From NCBI RefSeq assembly GCF_000297095.1, contig NZ_AEEA01000138.1, positions 1 through 13,699 on the forward strand: a DNA stretch of 13,699 nt, written 5' to 3'. The notes beneath the pieces are model-generated. The model did no database searches and had not been told where the DNA came from. It was given only the letters and a program-made list of their open reading frames with translations. The stretch comes from Treponema primitia ZAS-1. Lineage in GTDB: Bacteria > Spirochaetota > Spirochaetia > Treponematales > Breznakiellaceae. Position numbers and translations under genes: made by a program. Below are positions 7,105-13,083 of this stretch, one piece after another. Position 1 is the first letter of the stretch, and each line of letters opens with the position of its first letter.

Positions 7105-8067
7105 TTACCCCTTCCAAGTCTGAACTGCCCTATCCCAATACCCTGAAAACGGTTCTTTTCGGTAGCGGGCATCGTAGACAGGCTTAAGGAAGCCCTTGAT
7201 GGTCATCATAACAGCCGGGAAATCCTTGTCCATGGCAACGCCGAAGCGCCGCTGAAAAGCCTTCCACTGGGTCTGCTTATCAGGCAACAAGAGAAAGGTA
7301 TCTTTGAATATGGTAGGTACTTCCGGTGTCTCGGTTTTTCGGCGTTCAAAAGTCTGACTGATAGCTTCAAGTAGCGTAGCGCCCTCAAAATCGAAGGCGC
7401 TGCACAGTTCGTAGATGTCGTAAAAATCCTTCATCCGGCTATTGGCTTCCGCAAGGTAGACGCTGGCCTGAAACTTTTCGGCAATCACCGATTCAAGGGT
7501 ATAGACTTTAAGACGGGGCGGTTCCAGACCTAAGAGCGATGGGTACGTCATATCAACAGGTTTGGGGACGATAACGTCCCCAAACCCAATATCAAACTGC
7601 AAGATATGACGGCTCCGGTCAAGGAACCCGGTCAGCTTTATGCGGATCCCCTGATAGTCGGCATCTTCCTTGATCCGTTCAACGGTGATGGTTTCCGTAT
7701 CGAAAGATACAGCATCATCACTGGATATCATGGCAATTTCCCTGAATATCCTGACCATTTCGTCCGGGAGGTTCTGCACTTGAAAGGCCAAGAGGTCTAT
7801 ATCCCGTGTTGCCCTAGCCCTCTGTTCCAGAATGGTATAAAGGAGTAACCCGCCTTTTAGGACAAAGTTTCCAGCATAGGGTGATACCGAAAGCCGGTAA
7901 AGGAGGCGCTCAATGAAGTAGTGCATCAGGATAAAGTTAAAATCCTTACCCTCCGCATCGGCTACTTTTTTGAGCCTTGCCTTGATACTATCTGCGGTCA
8001 GCTTCCTTTCGGCAGCTGCTCTCATATTGTGGTTAGGCTCAGGGCTTTGCCCTTCCCTACGAATCAA
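7105..8067 (-). CDS. abiEii: AbiEii-family nucleotidyltransferase toxin
   Basis: 320 residues, type IV TA toxin / abortive-infection nucleotidyltransferase (AbiEii/AbiGii family). Visible motifs: KGG at 71-73 (usually [K/G]G[G/S]), RDIDLL with Asp89 and Asp91 as metal ligands, AEKFQA (195-201) and RMKDFYDIYEL (211-221), all diagnostic of the family. Members modify RNA or nucleotides and halt growth; the target of this one is unknown. The start is TTG 8067, chosen because GGAGG lies 7 nt upstream and the TTG overlaps the antitoxin stop as TTGA; an alternative ATG at 8025 (residue 15) has no clear RBS. A less favoured start codon for the toxin may hold it below the antitoxin. The gene looks intact. 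Order antitoxin-toxin is the usual one for abiE operons. Confidence 0.92.
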   Translation of the reverse strand: MIRREGQSPEPNHNMRAAAERKLTADSIKARLKKVADAEGKDFNFILMHYFIERLLYRLSVSPYAGNFVLKGGLLLYTILEQRARATRDIDLLAFQVQNLPDEMVRIFREIAMISSDDAVSFDTETITVERIKEDADYQGIRIKLTGFLDRSRHILQFDIGFGDVIVPKPVDMTYPSLLGLEPPRLKVYTLESVIAEKFQASVYLAEANSRMKDFYDIYELCSAFDFEGATLLEAISQTFERRKTETPEVPTIFKDTFLLLPDKQTQWKAFQRRFGVAMDKDFPAVMMTIKGFLKPVYDARYRKEPFSGYWDRAVQTWKG

Positions 8068-8666
8068 ACCAGAACCTCCAGGTATGGGTGTATTACCCCT
8101 TCGATCTGGAGGAGTTTGGCATATTCATAGAGCTTTTGCAGGTTTTTCTTCCCGGTCATATAATTTTTCAGTACTTCCAGGGAGACATCTTTCCCAATTT
8201 TTAGCCGATTCCTGATAAAATCGCATACGGTACGCTCCCGGTCATACATCTTTAGGATATGATTATCAACCAGAATGGTCTCAATACCCACCGGATAGAT
8301 ATGATTAGCTGATTTATGGACCGTAACATGCAGATTTCCCGGCAGCGCTGGGGTCCGCATGGATACCGGCAGGGTGATTTCGATGGATTGGGGGATTACC
8401 GTTGTCAGATCATGGTATTGGGCGGCTGAAAAGAATGAGATGATACCCTCGGGAATGAGGGAGGCAACGATATCCATATCATTTAAGGTTTCCGCAAAGG
8501 GACCCCAAGCATAGTACCCCCTTCGGACTTGTGAAAGATGCCCAACCTTAATAAGTTCGGCTATGTCCTTACTACAAAACTTAGCAGAGCGGAGATTAGC
8601 CGACCTGAGAATAGGTCCATCTGCCTTGAAAAGCTCTTCGAGCTTTTGTATGCGTGTTACGGTCAT
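8064..8666 (-). CDS. abiEi: AbiEi-family antitoxin / transcriptional repressor
   Basis: Start is set at ATG 8666 (200 residues). GAGGG lies about 8 nt upstream and a promoter lies just beyond, inside the longer open frame that continues to 8939, so those extra N-terminal residues are promoter and transposon remnant, not protein. The N-terminal 55 residues form a winged helix-turn-helix (with KFCSKDIAELIKVGHLSQV). The rest fits the AbiEi family core, including a segment reading PEGIISFFSAAQYHDL and a late motif MYDRERTVCDFIRNR. Known AbiEi proteins repress their own operon through the winged helix and neutralise AbiEii without forming a stable complex. The stop overlaps the toxin start by 4 nt. 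The toxin-antitoxin pair appears functional. Confidence 0.9.
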   Translation of the reverse strand: MTVTRIQKLEELFKADGPILRSANLRSAKFCSKDIAELIKVGHLSQVRRGYYAWGPFAETLNDMDIVASLIPEGIISFFSAAQYHDLTTVIPQSIEITLPVSMRTPALPGNLHVTVHKSANHIYPVGIETILVDNHILKMYDRERTVCDFIRNRLKIGKDVSLEVLKNYMTGKKNLQKLYEYAKLLQIEGVIHPYLEVLV

Positions 8667-8714
8667 TCTTTTACCCTCAATTTGTATGTATTGACAGGCA
8701 ATACGATACATTTT

Positions 8715-8743
8715 AAAATAATGGCTGTAATAGGTTATGTCAA
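8715..8743 (-). promoter_or_regulatory. Promoter of the abiE operon
   Basis: On the minus strand a perfect -35 TTGACA (8738-8743) is 17 bp from -10 TATTTT (8715-8720). It puts the transcript start about 40 nt before ATG 8666, supporting the shorter AbiEi start. Confidence 0.6.
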
Positions 8744-8820
8744 GTACTAAATGGTCTTCTTGATAATATCCCCACTTATGATGGCCTATATACTGCCACG
8801 ACGATTTCCGTGCCACAATC

Positions 8821-8998
8821 AAGAGCATCTGCTCTACGATTCGGCAAAGCATGAGCGGGAAGAGGAACTGCTGGGACAATGCCTGTTTTCTCAAGGCACT
8901 GAAATCGGAACTGGAAATTCTTGGAAAGGAAGCACTCACGGATATAAGTACAGACGGCTCAAAACTATTCGTGTCATAAAATATTTTGTGAACAGAAG
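8821..8998 (+). pseudogene. IS3-family OrfB transposase remnant
   Basis: Frame at 8821-8979 reads QSMSGKRNCWDNA (near 8850-8885) followed by LKSELEILG, the signature around the last catalytic Glu of IS3-family OrfB integrases (usually S.SRKGNCWDNA..ESFF..LK.E). The ESFF segment is altered and the frame stops at 8977. In another frame the next bases give IKYFVNRRK, matching the 'Y.eYYNRRR' end of OrfB, so at least one frameshift is present. It is cut at its right edge by the IS256-family inverted repeat. Inactive fragment. Confidence 0.65.
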
Positions 8999-9034
8999 AA
9001 AGCTTGGACGTGTCAGAAATTCCGTGTAAATGGC
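8999..9034 (+). repeat. IS256-family terminal inverted repeat (transposase 3' side)
   Basis: Begins aaagcttggacgtgtcag and ends gtgtaaatggc. It is an inverted partner of 10233-10268, with mismatches concentrated in the middle. Confidence 0.75.
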
Positions 9035-9040
9035 AAGTCG

Positions 9041-10202
9041 TTATTTGAACGGAACCCGTTCATTGCCAAATTGGTTTAGCGCCGGACCCCAGTTATGAAT
9101 TGGCATGGTCCATTTTTCTGACGCATTCCGAATCGCCAAATACAATATTTTGAGTATAGCATCATCATTGGGAAATGTCGATCGGTTTTTTGTAACTTTT
9201 TGAAGCTGATAATTAAGGGACTCAAGCATTAGTGGTGTAGATGGCCTTACGGATTTCCGGAGGATATTTAAAATATTCGCTCAGGTCGTCCCATTGAGCG
9301 GACCAGGATTTGTGAATCATCGGATATTTGCCATTCCAGTTTTTACCGAATTCTTCAAGGTTTTCCTGGGCAGCTTTCTCGGTGGGAGCTGTGTAAATCG
9401 CTTTTAATTCAGCGCACACTTTTTTTAGATCCTTGTACGAAACAAACTTCGTAGAATTGCGGATCATGTGGACGATGCACAGCTGGACACGGGTGTCAGG
9501 GTACACCGCCCGGACTGCCTCAGGAAAGCCTGAGAGCCCATCCATGCAGGCAATGAGGATGTCAGCGACCCCGCGATTTTTTAGTTCGTTGAGAACCCCC
9601 ATCCAGAATTTGGCTCCCTCGTTCTCCGATATCCAAAGCCCTAAAACTTCCTTCTGGCCGTCAAAATCCACTCCCAGAGCCACATAGACGCTCTTGGTAC
9701 AGCTTTTCCCATCCTGCTTGCTCTTTATCCGCAGGGCGTCCAGATACACAATAGCGTAGGATTTTTCCAGCTGCCGGTTCTGCCACTCCTTAACTTCCTC
9801 CATCACCGCCTCGGTTACCCGGCTTATCAAATCCGGCGAGACTTCAACATTATAGATTTTTTCCAAGTGGGCCTTAATATCTCTCGCGGTCATTCCGAAG
9901 GAGTACATCGAAATTATCTGGTCGTTAAAAAGAGGAACCCGTTTTTCATATTTTGGTATTATCTGCGGCTCGAAGGTCCCGTTCCGGCCGTCCCCGCTGT
10001 TGTCGCCCTCGCTGCAGTGCTTCTCGTACCCCAGGTGTTCGTCCATTTCGGCTTCCATGATCTTGCTTAACAGTTTTCCCGTAAGCTGCTTTAACAAGCC
10101 GTCCTGTCCCAGAACCTCGTCCCGGGACAATCCCTTCAGATTTACCTGGTCCAGCATCTGATCGATCAGATCTTTCTCTTTCGGTTTTCATGTCTTGGCC
10201 AT
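9041..10202 (-). pseudogene. IS256-family (Mutator-like) transposase, broken
   Basis: The translation matches an IS256/Mutator DDE transposase: GQDGLLKQLTGKLLSKI, MDEHLGYEKH, VSPDLISRVTEAV, IVYLDALRIK (first Asp), DILIACMDGLSGFPEA (second Asp), CIVHMIRNS, KAIYTTNA, then ESLNYQLQKVTKNR (third acidic residue). Three lesions are visible. The natural start MAKT at 10202 is followed by an in-frame TGA at codon 5 (10188-10190). About 20-25 residues normally lying between 'GRNG' and 'FEPQI' are missing (junction near 9976-9985, in frame). A frameshift at about 9222-9229 splits YTTNA from the C-terminal 60 residues, consistent with loss of two bases of the Ile codon in the family motif TTNAIES. An intact member would be about 400 residues. 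Confidence 0.88.
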
Positions 10203-10232
10203 CTTTATTCCCTTGGAATTCTACCATCTTTG

Positions 10233-10268
10233 GCCATTTACACATACTTCCTGACACGCCCAAGCTTT
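10233..10268 (-). repeat. IS256-family terminal inverted repeat (transposase 5' side)
   Basis: On the minus strand it reads aaagcttgggcgtgtcagga and ends gtgtaaatggc, pairing with 8999-9034. It lies about 30 bp upstream of the transposase start codon. Confidence 0.75.
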
Positions 10269-10305
10269 ACGCGCCAGCCCTTACATCCCGCAAAATTTAC
10301 TTTAA
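10267..10305 (+). pseudogene. Possible 3' end of the split IS3 OrfB
   Basis: Directly past the IS256 repeat the plus strand reads LRASPYIPQNLL and a stop, similar in form to the 'LHSAL.Y.SP..Y...L' tail of IS3-family OrfB. With the left remnant ending NRRK, it suggests the IS256 element landed inside the IS3 gene. The match is short and could be chance. Confidence 0.3.
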
Positions 10306-11433
10306 CCATTCAATTTTATATCTAGCACCAATGGGAGATTTAAGTTCTAAAACGCCTTGGCTATGGTTCTCTTGACTCCATTTGCTATTTAAAGTCTTCT
10401 CGGCAATACGAGAATTTAAACCTGCTTCTGCATTATCGCCTGTTAAATATCCCAATTCATCAATTGGCATTTCTCCCGTAAACCGTACTCCAATGCAATC
10501 AACTGCATTTATACGTACAGGTATCGACCATATTAATTCTTTATTTATGGCGACTATTCCATCTTTTTTAATGACGTTATTAAATTGATTTCTATCAAAA
10601 TCATGTTTAATTTTTTGATTTATATTATTTTGCTCCTCTTTTGGAGCTGCAAGTATAGCTGCAGTTTCCGTGAGGCCAAACAATGAAAGTTCTTTTGCGA
10701 TTGCAACTTGCCGAGCAGAACCAAGAATTTGTTCGGGATTATATTTTTTGATCTCATTCCTAAACCAATCAGATTCCGGATCAGCAATTGCTAAAAGAGC
10801 TTTCTCGTTTGAATCATCTTGTGGGATAAACATTCCTGCCGCTAATGTGTGAATAAATTGTTCACCATTAGCCATTTTAACATTCCTTTTTTGTTCTTTC
10901 CCTCGCTCAATTGCAGTCCATATCCTTCCTTGATTTGTTTGTGTCCCTTTACATTCAAGCACACTCATATTACCACTTAAGTCATATGCAATATAGTCCG
11001 GAACCTTTGCCGGCCCTTTTTTTGCATTATTAATTGGAAAAATTGTGCCCAGTTTTTTCATTACATGATTTGTATCAGCATAAGACAGAAATCCAAGTAT
11101 AGAATACAATGCCCATGTCGTAAATCCAACACCAAGTTCATCACTTGCAACAGCTTTTTGATGAAAATCTATATCAGTCCATTCTGTACGAAATTTTAAT
11201 TTCTTTTCATCTTTGAAGGCCGGAAAATAACGTAACCATGCCCAACAATCTGCGAGTGTTATTCCACATGTAATTGGCGACCTTGTCCAGATTCCGGCAA
11301 AAAGCAAGCAGGCATCTAAGTCAATATCCAATGATCCTATGTTCCCCAGCGATAAAAGACTGGGTGGAACATCATGGGGGGATTTCCAGCTTGAACTATC
11401 AATTGCTACATTAATTGTTTTAATATTTGCCAT
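10297..11433 (-). CDS. PD-(D/E)XK nuclease-like protein, candidate defence effector
   Basis: 378 residues, AT-rich compared with the chromosome. I do not recognise the full-length family. The clearest motif is KVPDYIAYD (Asp146) followed by SVLECKG (Glu160, Lys162), with Asp and Glu-X-Lys spaced as in PD-(D/E)XK nucleases such as restriction enzymes and Mrr/VSR-like proteins. The N-terminal 130 residues are Trp- and Cys-containing and look alpha/beta. The C-terminal part (about 300-378) is beta-rich. No membrane segment or signal peptide is seen. The start ATG 11433 lies within the last codons of the overlapping 46-residue ORF. RBS is weak (gagaa). Context (UPF0175 gene upstream, AbiE nearby, island location) suggests DNA or RNA cleavage in defence or a TA role; this is inference. 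Confidence 0.75.
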   Translation of the reverse strand: MANIKTINVAIDSSSWKSPHDVPPSLLSLGNIGSLDIDLDACLLFAGIWTRSPITCGITLADCWAWLRYFPAFKDEKKLKFRTEWTDIDFHQKAVASDELGVGFTTWALYSILGFLSYADTNHVMKKLGTIFPINNAKKGPAKVPDYIAYDLSGNMSVLECKGTQTNQGRIWTAIERGKEQKRNVKMANGEQFIHTLAAGMFIPQDDSNEKALLAIADPESDWFRNEIKKYNPEQILGSARQVAIAKELSLFGLTETAAILAAPKEEQNNINQKIKHDFDRNQFNNVIKKDGIVAINKELIWSIPVRINAVDCIGVRFTGEMPIDELGYLTGDNAEAGLNSRIAEKTLNSKWSQENHSQGVLELKSPIGARYKIEWLK

Positions 11434-11560
11434 TATGTTTTCTCAAAAATTCTGAACAAATTATACATAATTCCCTTTCAATTCCAGGGGTAAAGTCCAA
11501 CTTGTTTGCGACGACCTGTGGAGTGATGATAACCCGACCTTCATAGGTATTTTTGGGCAT
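11420..11560 (-). CDS. 46-residue ORF bridging UPF0175 and nuclease-like genes
   Basis: ATG 11560-11558 lies inside the UPF0175 gene (20-nt overlap) and TAA 11422-11420 lies inside the nuclease-like gene (14-nt overlap), so this frame fills the whole gap. GGAAG lies about 8 nt upstream of the ATG. The translation is protein-like: GRVIITPQVVANKLDFTPG, then an ICSEF segment with two Cys (CIIC). No known family is recognised. Overlaps at both ends argue for coupled translation. It may also be the tail of a lost gene, for example a truncated toxin partner. Confidence 0.45.
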   Translation of the reverse strand: MPKNTYEGRVIITPQVVANKLDFTPGIERELCIICSEFLRKHNGKY

Positions 11561-11777
11561 TCTCCACTTCCATCCGCACATCGTCCTTGGTCATGGTGAT
11601 GATAGGAACATCATACTTGATAAGAAGCTCATGAAAGGTACGGTATGAAAGCCCGGCGACTTCGGCAGCTTTGCCCAGGGGCAATTTTTTTGTCTCAAAA
11701 AGTTTGACCGCAAGCATGATTTGGGCATCGGATGCGGTTAAATTAACGGTATCCGGAATGTCCAAGGTAAGCTGCAT
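11541..11777 (-). CDS. UPF0175 family small HTH-like protein (putative antitoxin)
   Basis: 78 residues. The centre, LAVKLFETKKLPLGKAAEVA followed by GLSYRTFHELLIKYDVPI, is the hallmark of the UPF0175 family: short proteins with a helix-turn-helix-like core, often found as the upstream partner of a PIN-domain or other toxin. Here no PIN gene follows; the downstream genes are a 46-residue ORF and a PD-(D/E)XK protein. RBS GGGGG lies about 8 nt before ATG 11777. A role as antitoxin or regulator of the cassette is inferred from family and position. The gene looks intact. Confidence 0.85.
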   Translation of the reverse strand: MQLTLDIPDTVNLTASDAQIMLAVKLFETKKLPLGKAAEVAGLSYRTFHELLIKYDVPIITMTKDDVRMEVENAQKYL

Positions 11778-11798
11778 ATTAGTATCCCCCCTATTGTC

Positions 11799-11827
11799 AG
11801 TATAGTCTCTTTTTACGATTTAGTCAT
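11799..11827 (-). promoter_or_regulatory. Promoter of the UPF0175/nuclease cassette
   Basis: Minus-strand ATGACT (11822-11827) and TATACT (11799-11804) are 17 bp apart, giving a short leader of about 15 nt before ATG 11777. Confidence 0.5.
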
Positions 11828-11848
11828 CATAACTCGAAAGGTGAAGGT

Positions 11849-12014
11849 TTCAATCCCCTACCGAATAGATATGATTAGGCGGACTTGTGATAGATGCCCT
11901 ACCTTAATCAGATCGGCTATATCCTTGCTGCAAAACTTAGCCGGCCTGATGGGAGATTCTGCTTTCAGTTCGGAATAGCCGCTTCGTTGCCTGGGTTGGA
12001 ATCGTTTTCTTCAT
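11849..12014 (-). pseudogene. Relic of a second AbiEi antitoxin gene
   Basis: The minus strand reads AKFCSKDIADLIKVGHLSQV, nearly identical to residues 28-47 of the intact AbiEi at 8064-8666. DNA homology covers about 11879-11970 (matching 8523-8625, less a 15-bp gap) and jumps at 11878/11879 to a second block (11849-11878) matching 8280-8308, so about 215 bp of the internal gene is deleted. A frameshift separates a possible original start (MKKTIPTQATKRLF, ATG 12014) from the homologous frame. No AbiEii toxin copy remains beside it. Confidence 0.8.
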
Positions 12015-12196
12015 TAAAAACTTAAGGCACCGGACGGAATCGCCTTCCATTCGCAAACATCCTGTTTGCTCATTCCAGGCCGGGGTTTAGTCCTGTCGGC
12101 GCCATCCATGGCGCCTTTTCCTCCCGTTGGTCAGCGGACTAAACCCTTCGATTCCACCTTTATCTGGTGGGAAGTTTTTGCCGAAGCAAAAAATTC
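12015..12196. other. Gene-free stretch with nested palindromes
   Basis: No ORF of note. It contains GCAAAC-atcct-GTTTGC (12053-12069), the nested palindrome at 12083-12146, and CCACC-tttatct-GGTGG (12155-12171). A run of near-perfect palindromes over about 120 bp is unusual for plain intergenic DNA. Confidence 0.5.
12083..12146. repeat. Nested palindromic element
   Basis: The outer arms GGGTTTAGTCC (12083-12093) and GGACTAAACCC (12136-12146) are a perfect 11-bp inverted repeat enclosing a perfect 8-bp inverted repeat GGCGCCAT-cc-ATGGCGCC (12098-12115). It could fold as a cruciform or a stable RNA hairpin. It resembles neither a T-run terminator nor a canonical integron attC site. Confidence 0.6.
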
Positions 12197-12244
12197 AAAC
12201 TAAGGCGCCGATTGGAATCGAACCAACGCATAAAGGTTTTGCAG
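12197..12244 (-). repeat. Right att-like repeat: 3' half of tRNA-Cys(GCA)
   Basis: Identical over 48 bp to 6906-6953, same orientation. Past the shared core it keeps four more bases (acct at 12245-12248) that would form the 5' side of the anticodon stem, then turns into A/T-rich DNA with a small hairpin (ATAAGA/TCTTAT, 12249-12265). No D-arm or 5' acceptor strand follows, so no complete tRNA is encoded. Confidence 0.75.
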
Positions 12245-12286
12245 ACCTATAAGAAAAAATCTTATTTCATTATATTATAAGTAATT

Positions 12287-12604
12287 ATGGGACAGACCTC
12301 TTCGATGTTCTACAAATATTCTACAGTGAAAAGTCAAGCAAAGACTAATAAATCGGACCAGAGGGGAACCGTGAACGGCTTTCGGCAGCTCACAGCGGCA
12401 ATTCTTTACCAAGCCATACACGATATAAAAACTGACGATTTTCGGGTAACGGCCCGAATGAAGGACCGCTCTATGTCCTGGATAAACAGTCCCGATTGTG
12501 AGACCCTTTGTAATTTTATTGATATGGACTATGAAAAAATTCGGGACCGGGCAATCTCGCTTTACCAGACGATTGTAGAACCCCCTACGGTGTACGAAAA
12601 CTAA
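12287..12604 (+). CDS. Small prophage-type helical protein, function unknown
   Basis: Up to 105 residues from ATG 12287. Residues about 29-100 read as amphipathic helices (TAAILYQAIHDIK, then SPDCETLCNFIDMDYEKIRD). This arrangement resembles small phage proteins of unknown function in which a helical start is followed by an 'S.dc..lc..l.id...ir' segment; the likeness is by eye only. No RBS precedes 12287, whereas GAGGGG (12361-12366) lies 4 nt before GTG 12371, so a 77-residue protein from 12371 is a real alternative. It lies next to the attachment-like repeat and diverges from the terminase gene. Confidence 0.6.
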   Translation: MGQTSSMFYKYSTVKSQAKTNKSDQRGTVNGFRQLTAAILYQAIHDIKTDDFRVTARMKDRSMSWINSPDCETLCNFIDMDYEKIRDRAISLYQTIVEPPTVYEN

Positions 12605-12648
12605 AAAGGTAAGGAAATACCCCCCGGCAAAAACAAACCCCGCCACGG

Positions 12649-12671
12649 GCTTCTATAAGCGTCTTTTTTTT
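12649..12671 (+). terminator. Possible rho-independent terminator
   Basis: GCTT-ctat-AAGC (12649-12660) is followed after three bases by eight T (12664-12671), 45 nt past the small gene's stop. The stem is only 4 bp, so support is modest. Confidence 0.35.
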
Positions 12672-12782
12672 CAAGTGCGGATTCCGTACCTACAACTATA
12701 GTTGTACCCTGGGCCGGAGCTTAGATCGGGTGGGTTAGAACCACCCCATTATGAAGGTGGGTGTTACATCGGTTGTGACCCC

Positions 12783-12801
12783 CTGCCAAGGAGCGTGATA
12801 G
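12783..12801. repeat. 19-bp direct repeat, copy 1
   Basis: ctgccaaggagcgtgatag, identical to 12983-13001, exactly 200 bp apart start to start. Confidence 0.8.
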
Positions 12802-12982
12802 CTATGATGATCGTCCTAGCCCCGAACCGGGGCTTCTAACCTAGTTCGTAAGCTGCTGAGTACCCTGTAGGTCCAATATGAAGGGGGGCAATCCGATTGC
12901 TACCCCTACGAGTAAACTCATACCCTGGGCCGGAACCCGCCGCAGCAGGGCCGGAATCCGATTGCTTCGCTTTAGTGTGGAG

Positions 12983-13001
12983 CTGCCAAGGAGCGTGATA
13001 G
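12983..13001. repeat. 19-bp direct repeat, copy 2
   Basis: Second copy of the 19-mer at 12783-12801. It is followed within 2 bp by the hairpin TTCCCC/GGGGAA. Confidence 0.8.
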
Positions 13002-13083
13002 GTTCCCCCAAACCGGGGAAAAGGGTAGGTATCGGTTACACCCCCTTTAGATCAACCGCAATATGCGGGAGCTTCACTCTATG

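Larger units (their letters stand above)
8999..10268 (-). mobile_element. Degenerate IS256-family insertion sequence
   Basis: About 1,270 bp, bounded by imperfect inverted repeats of about 36 bp (6 mismatches by eye) and holding one minus-strand transposase gene. Size and architecture fit the IS256 family. No 8-9 bp target duplication is seen next to the repeats (left flank cagaag, right flank cgcgcc), suggesting flank decay or rearrangement. The transposase carries at least two inactivating lesions, so the copy is not autonomous, though its ends could still be recognised in trans. Confidence 0.8.
6906..12244. mobile_element. Putative integrated accessory island bounded by tRNA-Cys 3'-half repeats
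   Basis: Perfect 48-bp direct repeats (6906-6953 and 12197-12244) bound about 5.3 kb holding the AbiE operon, an IS256-family element, IS3 remnants, a UPF0175/nuclease-like cassette and an AbiEi relic. The content is TA/defence and transposon debris, several genes are AT-rich relative to the flanks, and the direct repeats match a tRNA 3' end. All three are typical of integration at a tRNA gene. No integrase is present, so the element would be a non-autonomous or decayed island, or the right repeat may belong to the neighbouring prophage. Confidence 0.55.
12681..13080. other. Repeated-hairpin locus, possible structured RNA
   Basis: Gene-free and dense in inverted repeats: TACAACTATAGTTGTA (12690-12705, perfect), GGGTGG/CCACCC (12729-12747), CCCCG/CGGGG (12820-12832), GCAA/TTGC with flanking G/C runs (12889-12901), TTCCCC/GGGGAA (13003-13020), CCGC/GCGG (13057-13069). 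Three direct-repeat pairs overlie them: taccctgggccgga (12705, 12921), ctgccaaggagcgtgatag (12783, 12983) and aatccgattgct (12890, 12955). Each copy of the 19-mer is followed by a CCCC/GGGG hairpin, so an architecture, not just a sequence, is duplicated. No long ORF with sensible composition crosses it in either direction. A structured RNA or phage regulatory/packaging region is possible; the strand is undetermined. Confidence 0.5.

Noticed and set aside
8667..8939. N-terminal extension of the AbiEi frame
   Set aside because: It contains the -35/-10 promoter and the antisense of the IS3 remnant; the RBS-supported ATG is at 8666.
9946..10263. 105-codon minus-strand frame at the transposase N-terminus
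   Set aside because: It is an out-of-frame shadow of the transposase with Arg/Gly-rich composition.
12083..12146. Integron attC site
   Set aside because: The arm ends give GTTTAGT/ACTAAAC, which do not fit the GTTRRRY/RYYYAAC core, and no cassette array or integron integrase is present.
12681..13080. CRISPR array, diversity-generating retroelement or retron
   Set aside because: Repeats are only two copies each with irregular spacing, no Cas or reverse transcriptase gene is in view, and no template/variable pair with adenine-biased changes is seen.
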